Source of the DNA: UBA10329 sp964457245
GTDB taxonomy: Bacteria > Bacteroidota > Bacteroidia > UBA10329
DNA: 64,000 bases
Assembly (NCBI GenBank): GCA_964457245.1
Contig: CAYWET010000014.1
Coordinates: 21,925 to 85,924 of the forward strand
Reading direction: 5' to 3'
Numbering within the stretch: position 1 is the stretch's first letter; each line of letters opens with the position of its first letter. Shown here one piece after another: positions 8,171 through 16,990 of this stretch. A model generated the notes under the pieces. That model ran no database searches and was not told the DNA's origin. It saw only the letters and a list, made by a program, of their open reading frames with translations. The position numbers were made by a program, and so were the translations under genes.

Positions 8171-10219
8171 TCAGATGGTCAGGGCGATCAGACTTACATC
8201 ATCAATCTGTTCTGTATTTCCTTTCCACTCGTTGTAGAAGCTTTCTAAATATTCAAAATCGTTATCCACAACAGATTGCAGCAACACCTGACGAAGTCGT
8301 TTAATGCCCAACTTTTTGTCGTTTTCGCCTCCAAATTGATCAGCATAACCATCTGAGAAAAGGAAAAGCGTGTCACCTTTTTCGAGTTGAAGTTTATGAT
8401 CAGTAAATGGACCTGAATCAAAATATCCACCAACGCTTCTTCGGTCGGATTTTATCAGAAACATATTCCAACCATCAACCGACTCTTTGAGTTCGGTATT
8501 CTCAATTTCGGTTCTTCTTGAAACAACTAGCAACGGATTATGAGCCCCAGCAAAAGTCAGATTTCGTTGATTTTTTGAGATAGAGAAGAGGGCTATATCC
8601 ATTCCATCCTTCACGCTTCCACCGCTTTTTTCAAACTGCTCTTCCACGTGGTCGCTCAGACTTTGAAGAATCTCCGATGGTTTTGAAAGTTGCTTTTCAC
8701 GCACCGCTTTGTTCAGCCCTTGATAGCCAACCATGCTTACCATTGCGCCTGGAACCCCATGCCCCGTGCAATCTGCAACTGCCACGAACGTGGTGTCGTT
8801 TACATCTTCCAACCAATAGAAATCCCCAGAAACGATGTCTTTCGGTCTGTAGAAAATGAAATGACGTTCAAATCGTCCTTCGAACGCAGCATGCTTTGGG
8901 AGAATAGCATACTGCAAATTCTTGGCATACTCAATGCTGTCGGTAATGTGTGTGTTCTTTTCTTCAATAATGGCTTTCTGACCGGAAATCTCTCTGTTTT
9001 TCTCTTCAAGCATTTCATTGTCGCGTTGCTTGCCTTGGTAATTCCGGTAGAGAACAAAGAAGAGTAGAAGAGCCATCATTCCAATTCCAAACGATGCGTT
9101 TCGAAGCAGTCGTTGCCGCTTGATTTCCTCTTCCGCCAATGCCTGTTGGTGCTTGATCTCAGTTTCAATCTTAACCCTTTCTTTTTCGTGCTCAAATTGT
9201 TGCCTGAGAAGTGATATGTCATTCTCCAAATTGAATTGATGAATACTATCAGCATAATCAAAATACTGTTGCCAGTAGAATTGCGCTTTCGGGCCATTAC
9301 CAAGACCGATGTATGCATTTCCTAAACACCTACAAGCAGATCCTTCCCACTCAAGTCCATGTTCTTGCGAAAGCTGTAATGATTGTTCGCAAAACTCTTT
9401 GGCTTTTTTGAAGTTGCCAAGACTTGCCGCATCATCTCCTAAGTTTCCCAAAACCATTGCCTGTCCCCAATAGTTTTCCTTTTTCTGGTAGATATGTAGA
9501 GCCAATTGAAATAGGGAATCTGATTTGGAATACTGATTTTGATGTGACGCAATGGTTCCCAGAAGATTCAGAGCCTGTGCTTGCCCAAGCTCATTACCGT
9601 ATTTCGAACGAATATTCAAACACTTGGTCGCGTATTCTTCGGCTTTTCCCCATTCCTGTTGCTTCTTATAGATCAGGGCAATATTGTTCCAAGTGTTTCC
9701 TATCAAATATGGAATGTTCGCTTTCAGCGCAACATCAAGGCATTGTTCATGGAAACTCAAGGCTTTCTCATCCTCATCTTGCTCTTCATACAGAATGCCG
9801 ATGTTGCCCAAAATCGACCCGATTAAACTTGAATCGGGCAAGCTTTTAGCCATTTCCAGTCCATTCAGGTAATATTCGATTGCGGTAGACTTATCACCAA
9901 GGCCTTTATGATTCAGTCCGAGGTTGTTCAAAGAATAAGCAATACCACTTCTGAAATCAATATTACGTCTGATGTTCAGTGATCTTTCGTGAGCTTTTAC
10001 GGCTTCACTGTAATTGGTCTTTACCCAATTTGCAATACCGATAACCTCATAAGCGTTGGATTGTAGCTTCAGTGATGTGTCTGCTTCAATAAACTGTTCA
10101 GCTAAGAGGATAGCTGAATCCGGCTTGAAGTATTGAAGATCCTGAGCTTTATCTAAAAGACTTTCCTGGCTGGTAACAATCAGCGGAATGAACACAAAGA
10201 AGAGTAGCAATTTCTTCAC
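8171..10219 (-). CDS. TPR sensor with SpoIIE-type PP2C phosphatase output (682 aa)
   Basis: A membrane signalling phosphatase. It has a signal peptide (1-18), about six TPR units (~45-320) predicted to be periplasmic, a coiled coil (~340-372), one membrane helix (~374-392), a second short coil (~400-425) and a cytoplasmic SpoIIE/PP2C domain (~440-682). Metal-binding PP2C motifs are intact: VADCTGHGVPGAM at 481-493, DGMDIAL at 538-544, FSDGYADQFG at 621-630 and DDVSL at 673-677. Such proteins usually dephosphorylate an anti-anti-sigma protein or related partner. No STAS or anti-sigma gene is nearby. It is divergent from the TPR kinase/LytTR operon, and the shared 97-base intergenic region holds a LytTR-type site. 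Confidence 0.88.
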   Translation of the reverse strand: MKKLLLFFVFIPLIVTSQESLLDKAQDLQYFKPDSAILLAEQFIEADTSLKLQSNAYEVIGIANWVKTNYSEAVKAHERSLNIRRNIDFRSGIAYSLNNLGLNHKGLGDKSTAIEYYLNGLEMAKSLPDSSLIGSILGNIGILYEEQDEDEKALSFHEQCLDVALKANIPYLIGNTWNNIALIYKKQQEWGKAEEYATKCLNIRSKYGNELGQAQALNLLGTIASHQNQYSKSDSLFQLALHIYQKKENYWGQAMVLGNLGDDAASLGNFKKAKEFCEQSLQLSQEHGLEWEGSACRCLGNAYIGLGNGPKAQFYWQQYFDYADSIHQFNLENDISLLRQQFEHEKERVKIETEIKHQQALAEEEIKRQRLLRNASFGIGMMALLLFFVLYRNYQGKQRDNEMLEEKNREISGQKAIIEEKNTHITDSIEYAKNLQYAILPKHAAFEGRFERHFIFYRPKDIVSGDFYWLEDVNDTTFVAVADCTGHGVPGAMVSMVGYQGLNKAVREKQLSKPSEILQSLSDHVEEQFEKSGGSVKDGMDIALFSISKNQRNLTFAGAHNPLLVVSRRTEIENTELKESVDGWNMFLIKSDRRSVGGYFDSGPFTDHKLQLEKGDTLFLFSDGYADQFGGENDKKLGIKRLRQVLLQSVVDNDFEYLESFYNEWKGNTEQIDDVSLIALTI

Positions 10220-10247
10220 CTTGTGAAACTATCAAATTCCACCCGAA

Positions 10248-10277
10248 ACACTTATTACCGTATCAATTACAGTTATT
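10248..10277 (+). promoter_or_regulatory. Predicted LytTR binding site A (paired direct repeat)
   Basis: ACACTTATT (10248-10256) and ACAGTTATT (10269-10277) are separated by exactly 12 bases, giving a 21-base period. This is the classic geometry of LytTR-family operators (9-bp direct repeats of ACAnTT type with a 12-base spacer, as known for AgrA and ComE). It lies between the divergent SpoIIE phosphatase gene and the kinase-LytTR-kinase operon, so it could control either or both. A near-identical pair occurs at 14822-14851. Confidence 0.65.
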
Positions 10278-10316
10278 ACGCGTAAGTAGGTTTTTAGCCT
10301 ACGGTTAAGAACTTTT

Positions 10317-12224
10317 ATGTTGATGATCCACCTCCATCGCGCAGTAACCCTTCTTGTGGTGAACTGCATTTTTGCGTTCACTGCTGTGGCCCAGTCAGTT
10401 CAGGCTGAGGCAGACTCGTCTGTGTGCTTAGCCTACATGGATAGCGTGGAAATGTATTCATATCGGTACGATGCCACCGATTCGCTTAAGTATTTCGGAT
10501 TGAAGGTGATGGAATGTTCTGCTGCGCTGGATGACCATGAAAGCTATTTCGAAGCACTATCGGTTGTGGGTGTGGCTTACCTGCGGCAGAATGATTACGA
10601 GAACGCGCTCAAGTATTTTAAGCAGCACCGAGAGGAAACATTGGAGCATGGAGACTCGCTCGATCTAGCTCGTTCGCTCATCAATTTGGGCGGTGTCTAT
10701 TCGCAAATGGATAGCACCAAGAAAGCCATGGAAACACTGATGCAATCGGCCAAATTACTAGAGCATTATCAGGATTCTTCCATGCTCATGTATGTGTACA
10801 CCAACATCGGAATTCTGATGGGCGCGGTAAAGAATAGAGAAGAGCAGCTCAAGTTCAGTCGACTGGCATTTTCTATGGCAAACGGGAAAATTCACGATCA
10901 GCGAACGCTTACCCTCGCTACTAATCTTGCTATCAATTATAGTAATAGTGAGATGCTTGATTCGGCTTTGACTTTGGGTAAGAAGGTTTTGATCAAAGCC
11001 AGAGAAATAGGAAATCCTAAAAGTCTGACGCAAATATTATCGCATTTAGCAAACATTAGCAGCAAGCTCGAGAATTATGATGATGCGCTACGATATGCCA
11101 ATGAGGTTTTGAAATATGAAGGCGTGATTAAACACGACCAAACCTTTTCATCGACCTACACTTACAAGGGAATCGTACTTGGGCAATTGGGTCGATATGA
11201 AGAAGCCGTTGCGTGTTTAGAAAAGGCCGCTGCGTATGCCGCTAACGAAAAGGCAATGCAGCGGAAAACCATGGTGTTGCTGCAGTTGCATCAGGCATAC
11301 GAGAAAGTGGGCAATTACGAAGCTGCTTACAGCACACTTTTAGATTACCAAATGGCCAATGATTCGCTCAGAAGTGCTGAAAATGTTGAGATTCTCAACG
11401 ACCTTGAGACCAAATATCAGACAGAGAAAAAGGAACAGCAGGTTCGTGATCTGAGCCAACAGAATCAGATTGCTGAATTGAAATTGCGTCAGCGAAGTAT
11501 CTGGATTATCGTTGTGATCATTGCCGCCATTGCCGTTGCTGGAGGAATTTTCTTCGTCTCGCGCCAGCGACTATTGAAAGAGCAGCAAGACGCATTGGAG
11601 AACAAGCTACTTTCTCTACGCGTGCAGTTGAATCCGCATTTCATTTTCAATGCGCTTACGGCAGTTCAGAACTACATGCTGAGCGGAAAAGACCTTCGCC
11701 AAGCCACACGTTATCTGTCCAATTTCGCCAAGGTTATGCGGGCATTTCTAGAATACAACCAAGAGGAAATCATTACGCTGGAAAAAGAGCTTTATGCACT
11801 CGGGCTTTATGTTGGAATTCAGGAATTACGCTTCAGCAATGGATTTGATTTTGAAGTTAATGTGGATGATGAGATTCTTCCCGAAGAAACGTTGGTTCCG
11901 CCAATGATCATGCAGCCGCTGATAGAAAACGCTATAGAACACGGCATCAGAAACGTGGAGAACGGAAAGATCACGCTTTCGTACAAGTTAATCGGGAATC
12001 AACTGGAAATGCGGTTAGAGGACAACGGCATTGGTCGAAAACGTGCGGCTCAGGAGAATAAGAAGGCGGAGAATAAAACCTCACTTGCCACCAAAATCAC
12101 GAAAGAGCGTATTTCATTGCTGAACCGAAAACGACAAGGTTCGTACACGTTTACTATGAATGACGCAAACCCAGATGGAACTGGAACCGTAGCAGTATTC
12201 ACAATCCCATTTCAAGAATCATGA
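10317..12224 (+). CDS. TPR sensor histidine kinase, LytS-like (635 aa)
   Basis: A two-component kinase with an N-terminal signal peptide (about 1-26), TPR repeats (~45-375, predicted outside the cytoplasm), a membrane helix (~393-413, before SRQRLLKEQQ) and a cytoplasmic His_kinase domain. The H-box VQLNPHFIFNAL places the phospho-acceptor at His441. ENAIEHGIRN is the N-box and EDNGIGRKR the G-box region. This kinase family pairs with LytTR regulators, and the next gene is one, starting in a 4-base ATGA overlap. The start at 10317 retains a signal peptide; ATG at 10323 is an alternative. A close paralogue lies two genes downstream. Confidence 0.9.
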   Translation: MLMIHLHRAVTLLVVNCIFAFTAVAQSVQAEADSSVCLAYMDSVEMYSYRYDATDSLKYFGLKVMECSAALDDHESYFEALSVVGVAYLRQNDYENALKYFKQHREETLEHGDSLDLARSLINLGGVYSQMDSTKKAMETLMQSAKLLEHYQDSSMLMYVYTNIGILMGAVKNREEQLKFSRLAFSMANGKIHDQRTLTLATNLAINYSNSEMLDSALTLGKKVLIKAREIGNPKSLTQILSHLANISSKLENYDDALRYANEVLKYEGVIKHDQTFSSTYTYKGIVLGQLGRYEEAVACLEKAAAYAANEKAMQRKTMVLLQLHQAYEKVGNYEAAYSTLLDYQMANDSLRSAENVEILNDLETKYQTEKKEQQVRDLSQQNQIAELKLRQRSIWIIVVIIAAIAVAGGIFFVSRQRLLKEQQDALENKLLSLRVQLNPHFIFNALTAVQNYMLSGKDLRQATRYLSNFAKVMRAFLEYNQEEIITLEKELYALGLYVGIQELRFSNGFDFEVNVDDEILPEETLVPPMIMQPLIENAIEHGIRNVENGKITLSYKLIGNQLEMRLEDNGIGRKRAAQENKKAENKTSLATKITKERISLLNRKRQGSYTFTMNDANPDGTGTVAVFTIPFQES

Positions 12225-12946
12225 AAGCACTGATTGTAGATGATGAGCAGAACGTTCGAGAAGCATTAAGGTCGTTGCTTCAGCTTTGGTCTCCAGAAAC
12301 GGAAGTTGTTGGCGAGGCTTCCAATGTAACAGAAGCACTGGCAAGAGCGCATTCGCTTCAGCCCGAATTGGTTTTCTTGGATGTGGAAATGGGAGACGGA
12401 ACGGGTTTCGATTTTCTTAAAATGGTTCCGAACCGCAAATTCGAGGTCATATTTATCACAGCTCATCAGCATTACGCTATCGAAGCCATTCGGATGAGCG
12501 CTTGCGATTTTCTGCTGAAACCTGTAGACCCGGACGAGTTGGTAGATGCCATTGAACGCGCAGAAACCAAGCTAACGCAGCACGGTGGCGATCCAATTGA
12601 TGTGATGTTGCAACACGCAAATGGCGTCAAAGACCGCATTGTGCTCAAGGATATGGAGAACATTTACGTGATCAAGATCGATGACATTATCCGTTGTGAA
12701 GCAGACGGCCGATACACCAAGTTTGTTATTGCCAATCGCGAAAAACCGATTCTCGTTTCAACCAATCTGAAGGAATACGAGCAATTGCTTTCTCCTTCGG
12801 GATTTGTGCGGATTCATCACTCGCATCTCATCAATATGGTGCACATTAACCGAATTGATAAGGTGAATCTTTCGGTACATCTTTCCCAATCAGAAAAAGT
12901 GCCTATTTCAGTTCGGAAAAAGGATGAATTGATGAAAAGGCTTTAA
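12221..12946 (+). CDS. LytTR-type response regulator (241 aa)
   Basis: A DNA-binding response regulator. The receiver domain (1-120) has the acidic pair in LIVDDEQNVRE, the phospho-acceptor Asp54 in FLDVEMGDG, Thr in FITAHQ and Lys in LLKPVDP. The C-terminal LytTR domain (~140-240) shows the typical VLKDMENIYVIKIDDIIRCEADGRYTKF start and FVRIHHSHLINMVHI end. It overlaps the upstream kinase gene by 4 bases and shares a TAATG junction with the downstream kinase gene, so all three are one operon. The twin sites at 10248-10277 and 14822-14851 have LytTR operator geometry and are its likely targets (inference). Confidence 0.93.
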   Translation: MKALIVDDEQNVREALRSLLQLWSPETEVVGEASNVTEALARAHSLQPELVFLDVEMGDGTGFDFLKMVPNRKFEVIFITAHQHYAIEAIRMSACDFLLKPVDPDELVDAIERAETKLTQHGGDPIDVMLQHANGVKDRIVLKDMENIYVIKIDDIIRCEADGRYTKFVIANREKPILVSTNLKEYEQLLSPSGFVRIHHSHLINMVHINRIDKVNLSVHLSQSEKVPISVRKKDELMKRL

Positions 12947-14817
12947 TGCGATTCAGCCTCGTTTTTATTCTATTCCAATTAGTCGCATTCGTTGCCCTTG
13001 CGCAGCAAACTCAGAAGCCATGTCAAGTTGAAAACGAACGGGCAAATGCCTTTGCTCATCGATTTGATAAAAGCGATTCATTGCGATTGTTGGGACAGGA
13101 GTTGCTCGATTGTGCCGAATTACATTCTGATGATGAGTCGATGCTTGAGGCGCTTTCCATTATTGGTGCGGCCTACTTCCGCGAAGCCAATTACCCGAAC
13201 GCCCTGAAATACTTTTCTGAAGCCAATAACTTGGCCGAATCCATGAACGATTCCAATGCACTGGCGCTCACGTTCATCAATTTGGGAAATGTGCAGATCG
13301 GGCTGGATAGCGTTCCAAAGGCAATGCGTTACATGACACAAGCGGCAACCATACTTGAGTCGGTTCAGGATTCGGTAAATCTTAGTGCGGTTTACAATAG
13401 TATGGCGCACATTATGGGCAAGGTTGGAAATTCAAAAAGGCAGTTGCATTACAGCCAATTGGCATTTGATTTTGTGGGGCGAGATTTGACCAAAAAGCGA
13501 AATCTGAGATTGGCTGTCAATTACGCCATCAACCTTTCAAATAATGGAGATTTTGAAGGTTCGGAAGCATTGTCGCTCCGTGTGTTGAACGCTTGTCGTG
13601 AAGTCGGATACACAAAGGCACTTACACAGGTTCTGAATCACTTGGCCAATCTCAAATTGAAGCAAAATGAACCTGTTGAAGCATTAGCCTATGCCAAGGA
13701 ATGTTTGCAGTTTGAAGAGAAAATCAACCATCCGATTACATTCAATACGGCTTATACGCATCTCGGAATGGCCTATTTCGAGCTGGATAGTATTGATGAG
13801 GCCATTGTTGCTTTGGAAAAAGCCAGAGAAATAGGCGAGGAGGAAAGCACGCTTCACGCGAAGCGGAAACCACTGCGTTACCTCAATCAGGCTTACAAGA
13901 GAAAAGGGCGAATGAAAGAAGCGTATCAGACGCTGCTTTTGTACAATCAGCTGAATGATTCGCTGATGGCAGAAGAGAACATTCGCATTGTAGAAGAACT
14001 CAAATCCAAGTACGAAACCGAGAAGAAAGAGCAGCAGGTTCGGGAGTTGACGCAGCAGAATCAGATTTCCGAACTCCGATTGCGGCAACGAAGCATCACA
14101 ATAATTGTCGTTCTCATTTTGGCTTTGATTCTCGCTGGTGGAATCTATTTCGTTTCACGTCAGCGCTTGCTAAAAGAGCAACAGGAAGCATTGGAAAACC
14201 GATTGCTTTCGCTGCGCGTTCAGTTGAATCCGCATTTCATCTTCAATGCGCTGACCGCGGTTCAGAATTATATGTTGAGTGGAAAAGACTTGAAGCAAGC
14301 GGTCCGTTACTTGTCCAATTTTGCCAAAGTAATGCGTGCTTTTCTGGAGTACAACCAAGCGGAAACAATTACGCTCGATAAAGAACTGCATGCCATGGGG
14401 CTTTATGTCGGCATTCAGGAATTGCGTTTCAGCAATGGATTTATGTTTGATGTTCACGTGGATGATGCCATCATTTCGGAAGAAACACTTGTTCCGCCAA
14501 TGATTTTACAACCGTTGATTGAAAACGCCATCGAGCATGGAATTCGTAATGTGGAAAATGGTAGAATTGAACTGCATTATTCTGTTGAAGGCGAAAGCTT
14601 GATCATGCGTTTATGCGACAACGGAATTGGTCGAAAACGTGCGGCTGAAAGTCCGAAAACCGTAGAGAAAACCTCGCTGGCCACAAAGATCACGAACGAA
14701 CGGATTCAGCTTCTAAACCGCAAGCATAAAGGGCGCTTTCAACTCGAAATCCGAGATGCCAACCAAGACGGAACAGGTACAGAAGTTACTGTTCGGATGC
14801 CGCTAATGCTCGATTAG
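12946..14817 (+). CDS. Second TPR sensor histidine kinase, paralogue (623 aa)
   Basis: It has the same architecture as the kinase at 10317: signal peptide (1-19), TPR array, membrane helix (~383-403) and LytS-type kinase core with His430 in VQLNPHFIFNAL and an ENAIEHGIRN N-box. From about 30 residues before the membrane helix through the N-box the two kinases are nearly identical, while the TPR sensor halves have diverged clearly. This suggests tandem duplication with conserved coupling to the shared LytTR regulator but altered input. The ATG overlaps the regulator's stop (TAATG). Both kinases look catalytically intact. Confidence 0.9.
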   Translation: MRFSLVFILFQLVAFVALAQQTQKPCQVENERANAFAHRFDKSDSLRLLGQELLDCAELHSDDESMLEALSIIGAAYFREANYPNALKYFSEANNLAESMNDSNALALTFINLGNVQIGLDSVPKAMRYMTQAATILESVQDSVNLSAVYNSMAHIMGKVGNSKRQLHYSQLAFDFVGRDLTKKRNLRLAVNYAINLSNNGDFEGSEALSLRVLNACREVGYTKALTQVLNHLANLKLKQNEPVEALAYAKECLQFEEKINHPITFNTAYTHLGMAYFELDSIDEAIVALEKAREIGEEESTLHAKRKPLRYLNQAYKRKGRMKEAYQTLLLYNQLNDSLMAEENIRIVEELKSKYETEKKEQQVRELTQQNQISELRLRQRSITIIVVLILALILAGGIYFVSRQRLLKEQQEALENRLLSLRVQLNPHFIFNALTAVQNYMLSGKDLKQAVRYLSNFAKVMRAFLEYNQAETITLDKELHAMGLYVGIQELRFSNGFMFDVHVDDAIISEETLVPPMILQPLIENAIEHGIRNVENGRIELHYSVEGESLIMRLCDNGIGRKRAAESPKTVEKTSLATKITNERIQLLNRKHKGRFQLEIRDANQDGTGTEVTVRMPLMLD

Positions 14818-14821
14818 CGCA

Positions 14822-14851
14822 ACACTTATTACATACGTCTTTTCAGTTATT
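14822..14851 (+). promoter_or_regulatory. Predicted LytTR binding site B (paired direct repeat)
   Basis: ACACTTATT (14822-14830), a 12-base spacer and TCAGTTATT (14843-14851): the same half-sites and spacing as site A at 10248-10277. It lies 4 bases after the kinase stop and about 33 bases upstream of a -7-like box (14884-14891), a position suited to activation of the LamG T9SS gene. The conservation of both half-sites with unrelated spacer sequence argues for a real operator. Confidence 0.68.
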
Positions 14852-14883
14852 CATACAGGCCCGATCAGGCTAGGGAAGCGCGG

Positions 14884-14891
14884 TACACTTG
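14884..14891 (+). promoter_or_regulatory. -7-like box of the LamG gene
   Basis: TACACTTG matches the TAnnTTTG -7 consensus except at one position. It would start transcription about 25 bases before the ATG at 14923, with LytTR site B just upstream of the polymerase footprint. Confidence 0.45.
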
Positions 14892-14922
14892 TTCTCAAGT
14901 TAATCCCCTAAATCAAAACATT

Positions 14923-16761
14923 ATGAAAAAACATGTACCCTTTTTATTGAGTCTCCTAAGCATCATGGGACTCTTGGCCTGGACTGCTTCAGTTCGTGCG
15001 CAATGTCTAACTGATAATGTAATGCTGGATCTTCAGATCGTTAATGGAACGTCCACAGATTATTCTGATTTCTCGAATAGCGTCACACTTCAAGGGAGCC
15101 CAACATATGTAACCGGTCAAAATGGCCATCAGAATGGGGCGCTGCATTTTGCAAATCAGACGCCTTATCAGTACGCATCCATTCCGCCAAACGCGGCATT
15201 TCAGCAAATGAATGATGCATTCACCATTGCGGCATGGGTTTATCCTACGTCCCTTTCAAGCTATAACACCATCATTGGTAAGGTGAACGGTAGTCATCGG
15301 AATATCGTACTCAGATACCACGCTGATGGTAGAGTTCAGCTCCATTATACAGCTTCGCCTGCAACGGTGTATGTTACCACAGATGATCCTGAAGTAACGG
15401 CAACTAACCAGTGGTATCATTTAGCTGCAACTTTTGATGGGAACAGTGTAAAGATCTTTGTGAATGGTGTTCTAAAGAAAGAACAAGCAGTCGCTTCTTC
15501 TCCTACATTTCAATTATCGGGCAACCTTCTTATCGGTTCTCTGAATGCTGGAACCGAAAGAGTAATAGGATATGTAGATGATGTTCAAATGCGCTCGTTC
15601 GCTATGGAAGATGAATCCGTTCCATGCTTGATGAGTCATGGTTTGAACGTGAATTCAGGCTTGGTTCTGAGTCTTCCTTTGGATGGAGATGGCACAGATG
15701 TTACTGGTTACGGAAATGACGGTTCTATAAATGGTGCTACTGCTTCAGCTGCAATAGATCGTTTTGGAAATGCTGGTTCATGCATGAATTTTTCAGGCTC
15801 AGGCTACGTCCAAGTTAGTAGTACGGGTCAGTCTCAGTACGGTAACCTTGCTTCTGGATTTTCAATCTCTGCATGGGTAAACCCAACCTCTGTTTCAGGT
15901 AATCATGTTATCGTGAGTAAGGTCAATAATGGTCGTGATATCGTATTGAGGATAGATAATGGAAAGTTTACCGTTCACTACTATTTCGGAGGATACATTT
16001 GGTTTGTTCCAGCTAGTGCAACCATTAGTGCTAATGAGTGGACAAACGTGGCTTGTACATGGGATGGAACAACCATGAAACTTTATCAGGATGGAGTGGA
16101 AATTCATTCAAACGAACCGACAATTGGGCCTAATATTACCAATAATGCAGACTGGAGAATTGGGGCGCTTGCTTCAAGTGGTGGAGAAAACTTTGGTGGT
16201 AAGATTGACGATGTAAAAGTTTGGGGCCGAGCATTAGTGCCATGTGAGTTGGATAAGAATCTTTATCCTGCGTTAAACCTAGTTGTTGATGACAACTTGA
16301 TTCTGTGTCCTGGACAGAATGCCATTGTCGAAACGCTCGGTTCTTTGTGCTCTGTGCTTTGGACAAATGATAACAGCACAGAATTCTTCTTTGATATTGA
16401 TGCAGATGATCTAGGAGTGGGCGACCACCAGATTGTACTTGAAGCCTACGACAACTACGATAATTTTTATAGTGACACGGTAAATGTTACGGTTTCGCTT
16501 TGCACAGGAATCGAAGAATCAGAAACTATGAGCGAGATTCGAGTTTATCCGAACCCAGCGTCTGCAATTGTTACGGTTGAAGTAGATGACATGCAGCAAG
16601 TTCAGCTACTTGACGTTTCAGGGAGACTATTGGAAACACAGAATGCCCAGAACCTAAACAGACTTGACCTGAATATTTCGGTCGTGCCAGCTGGTGTTTA
16701 CTTCCTAAGGGTAACTGTTAATGATGGATCGGTGGTATCCAAACGATTGGTAAAGCACTAA
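14923..16761 (+). CDS. Secreted two-LamG-domain protein with T9SS sorting signal (612 aa)
   Basis: A probable surface or released binding protein. The signal peptide covers 1-27 (ending SVRAQ). Two LamG/concanavalin-like jelly-roll domains follow (~40-205 and ~240-445), each with the FTIAAWVYPT / FSISAWVNPT strand, a W-tHLAATFDG-type strand and VYVDD / KIDDVKVW ends. A ~80-residue beta domain precedes a C-terminal T9SS type A domain (~530-612; VYPNPASAIVTVEV, VQLLDVSGRLL, PAGVYFLRV). LamG folds often bind carbohydrate or protein, so adhesion is plausible but not shown. A LytTR-type site and -7-like box precede it; a terminator follows. Confidence 0.88.
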   Translation: MKKHVPFLLSLLSIMGLLAWTASVRAQCLTDNVMLDLQIVNGTSTDYSDFSNSVTLQGSPTYVTGQNGHQNGALHFANQTPYQYASIPPNAAFQQMNDAFTIAAWVYPTSLSSYNTIIGKVNGSHRNIVLRYHADGRVQLHYTASPATVYVTTDDPEVTATNQWYHLAATFDGNSVKIFVNGVLKKEQAVASSPTFQLSGNLLIGSLNAGTERVIGYVDDVQMRSFAMEDESVPCLMSHGLNVNSGLVLSLPLDGDGTDVTGYGNDGSINGATASAAIDRFGNAGSCMNFSGSGYVQVSSTGQSQYGNLASGFSISAWVNPTSVSGNHVIVSKVNNGRDIVLRIDNGKFTVHYYFGGYIWFVPASATISANEWTNVACTWDGTTMKLYQDGVEIHSNEPTIGPNITNNADWRIGALASSGGENFGGKIDDVKVWGRALVPCELDKNLYPALNLVVDDNLILCPGQNAIVETLGSLCSVLWTNDNSTEFFFDIDADDLGVGDHQIVLEAYDNYDNFYSDTVNVTVSLCTGIEESETMSEIRVYPNPASAIVTVEVDDMQQVQLLDVSGRLLETQNAQNLNRLDLNISVVPAGVYFLRVTVNDGSVVSKRLVKH

Positions 16762-16784
16762 GCTTTATCATATGTAGGTGGATC

Positions 16785-16816
16785 GGGCTCAGCGTTTAGG
16801 CGTTGAGCCCTTTTTT
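16785..16816 (+). terminator. Rho-independent terminator
   Basis: GGGCTCAGCG / CGTTGAGCCC stem (one G-T pair, 6-base loop) followed by six Ts, 24 bases after the LamG gene stop. It also separates that gene from the convergent small membrane-protein gene. Confidence 0.88.
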
Positions 16817-16819
16817 CGC

Positions 16820-16981
16820 TTAAGGATTCTCGTTCCTATTCAGAATAACAAGGGCAGCAATAACACCAGGAACCCAACCCGCCAATGTAAGAATGAACGT
16901 GATGAGGATAGAACCACAACCTCTGTCATAAACGGCTAGAGGAGGGAAAATGATGGCAAGAATTACTCGAATTAATGACAT
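16820..16981 (-). CDS. Pmp3/YqaE-family small membrane protein (53 aa)
   Basis: I found this short gene by reading the minus strand between the LamG gene and ribH. The 53-residue product has two membrane helices and the Pmp3/YqaE (UPF0057) signature: FPPLAVYDRGCG, then a short loop, LAGWVPGVIAAL and a final helix. Eukaryotic Pmp3 affects membrane potential and salt tolerance; bacterial members are often stress-induced, with no proven biochemical role. It lies 9 bases downstream of the ribH stop on the same strand, so it may be read from that operon. Confidence 0.85.
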   Translation of the reverse strand: MSLIRVILAIIFPPLAVYDRGCGSILITFILTLAGWVPGVIAALVILNRNENP

Positions 16982-16990
16982 GAAGCTAAG

